A stretch of 6,434 nt of DNA, from NCBI GenBank assembly GCA_030612225.1, contig JAUWOH010000184.1, positions 1 to 6,434 of the forward strand, in the 5' to 3' direction. The notes beneath the pieces are model-generated. The model was given only the letters and a program-made list of their open reading frames with translations, searched no databases and was not told the origin of the DNA. A program made the position numbers and the translations under genes. The DNA comes from Desulfobacteraceae bacterium (GTDB lineage Bacteria; Desulfobacterota; Desulfobacteria; Desulfobacterales; JAUWMJ01). This document shows, piece after piece, positions 6,392-6,434 of this stretch (position 1 is the stretch's first letter; every line of letters starts with the position of its first letter).

Positions 6392-6434
6392 ATGACAATA
6401 AACTCAAAAGATAACTATACCGCCCTGGATCGGC
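6392..6434 (+). CDS. Possible start of a downstream gene, cut by the window end
   Basis: An ATG at 6392, 42 nt after the cyclase stop, opens a frame of 14 complete codons (MTINSKDNYTALDR) that runs off the window. The same strand and short spacing suggest it continues the DUF1566-cyclase operon. The ribosome binding site is weak (GAGA about 8 nt upstream), and the peptide is too short to assign to a family. It may equally be a chance open frame. Confidence 0.35.
   Translation, partial: MTINSKDNYTALDR

Overview
The window is a stretch of AT-rich bacterial chromosome with five complete genes, all on the plus strand, and probably the first codons of a sixth. Gene content and style point to a Gram-negative, Desulfobacterales-like (deltaproteobacterial) genome: two lipoproteins, a Lcl/DUF1566 exported protein, an FHA-GAF-class III cyclase, and intergenic palindromes built from 7-8 nt units. 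This assignment is an inference from family knowledge, since no rRNA or marker gene is present.

Layout. Positions 1-269 are non-coding and hold the first palindromic short-unit repeat (75-210). A 573-residue lipoprotein made almost entirely of about 15 TPR units follows (270-1991). The next gap (1992-2320) holds a second palindromic repeat of the same ATTGANN type (2012-2132) and three small hairpins. A 263-residue DUF4292/LolB-like lipoprotein is at 2321-3112. The third gap (3113-3413) carries a plausible promoter, a third palindromic repeat of a different GGTT-based type (3209-3335), and a 10-bp inverted repeat whose right arm covers the ribosome binding site of the next gene. That gene (3414-4142) encodes a cytosolic protein of unknown function with four cysteines in C-P-H-C-P-L, N-C-P-L and E-C-P-H motifs. 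A good promoter (4160-4188) precedes a two-gene unit: an exported DUF1566 protein (4226-4735) and, 3 nt later, an FHA-GAF-adenylate cyclase (4739-6349). A possible next gene starts at 6392.

Function. The first two genes resemble the TPR protein-LolB pairing known from gammaproteobacteria, which suggests envelope or outer-membrane lipoprotein work. The last two suggest a signalling unit: an envelope protein made together with a cytosolic cAMP-producing enzyme that has a phosphothreonine reader (FHA) and a small-ligand sensor (GAF). No mobile-element gene, CRISPR array, tRNA or rRNA was found. The least explained material is non-coding: three intergenic palindromes of similar size (121-136 nt) whose arms are iterated short units, one in each of the three large gaps.
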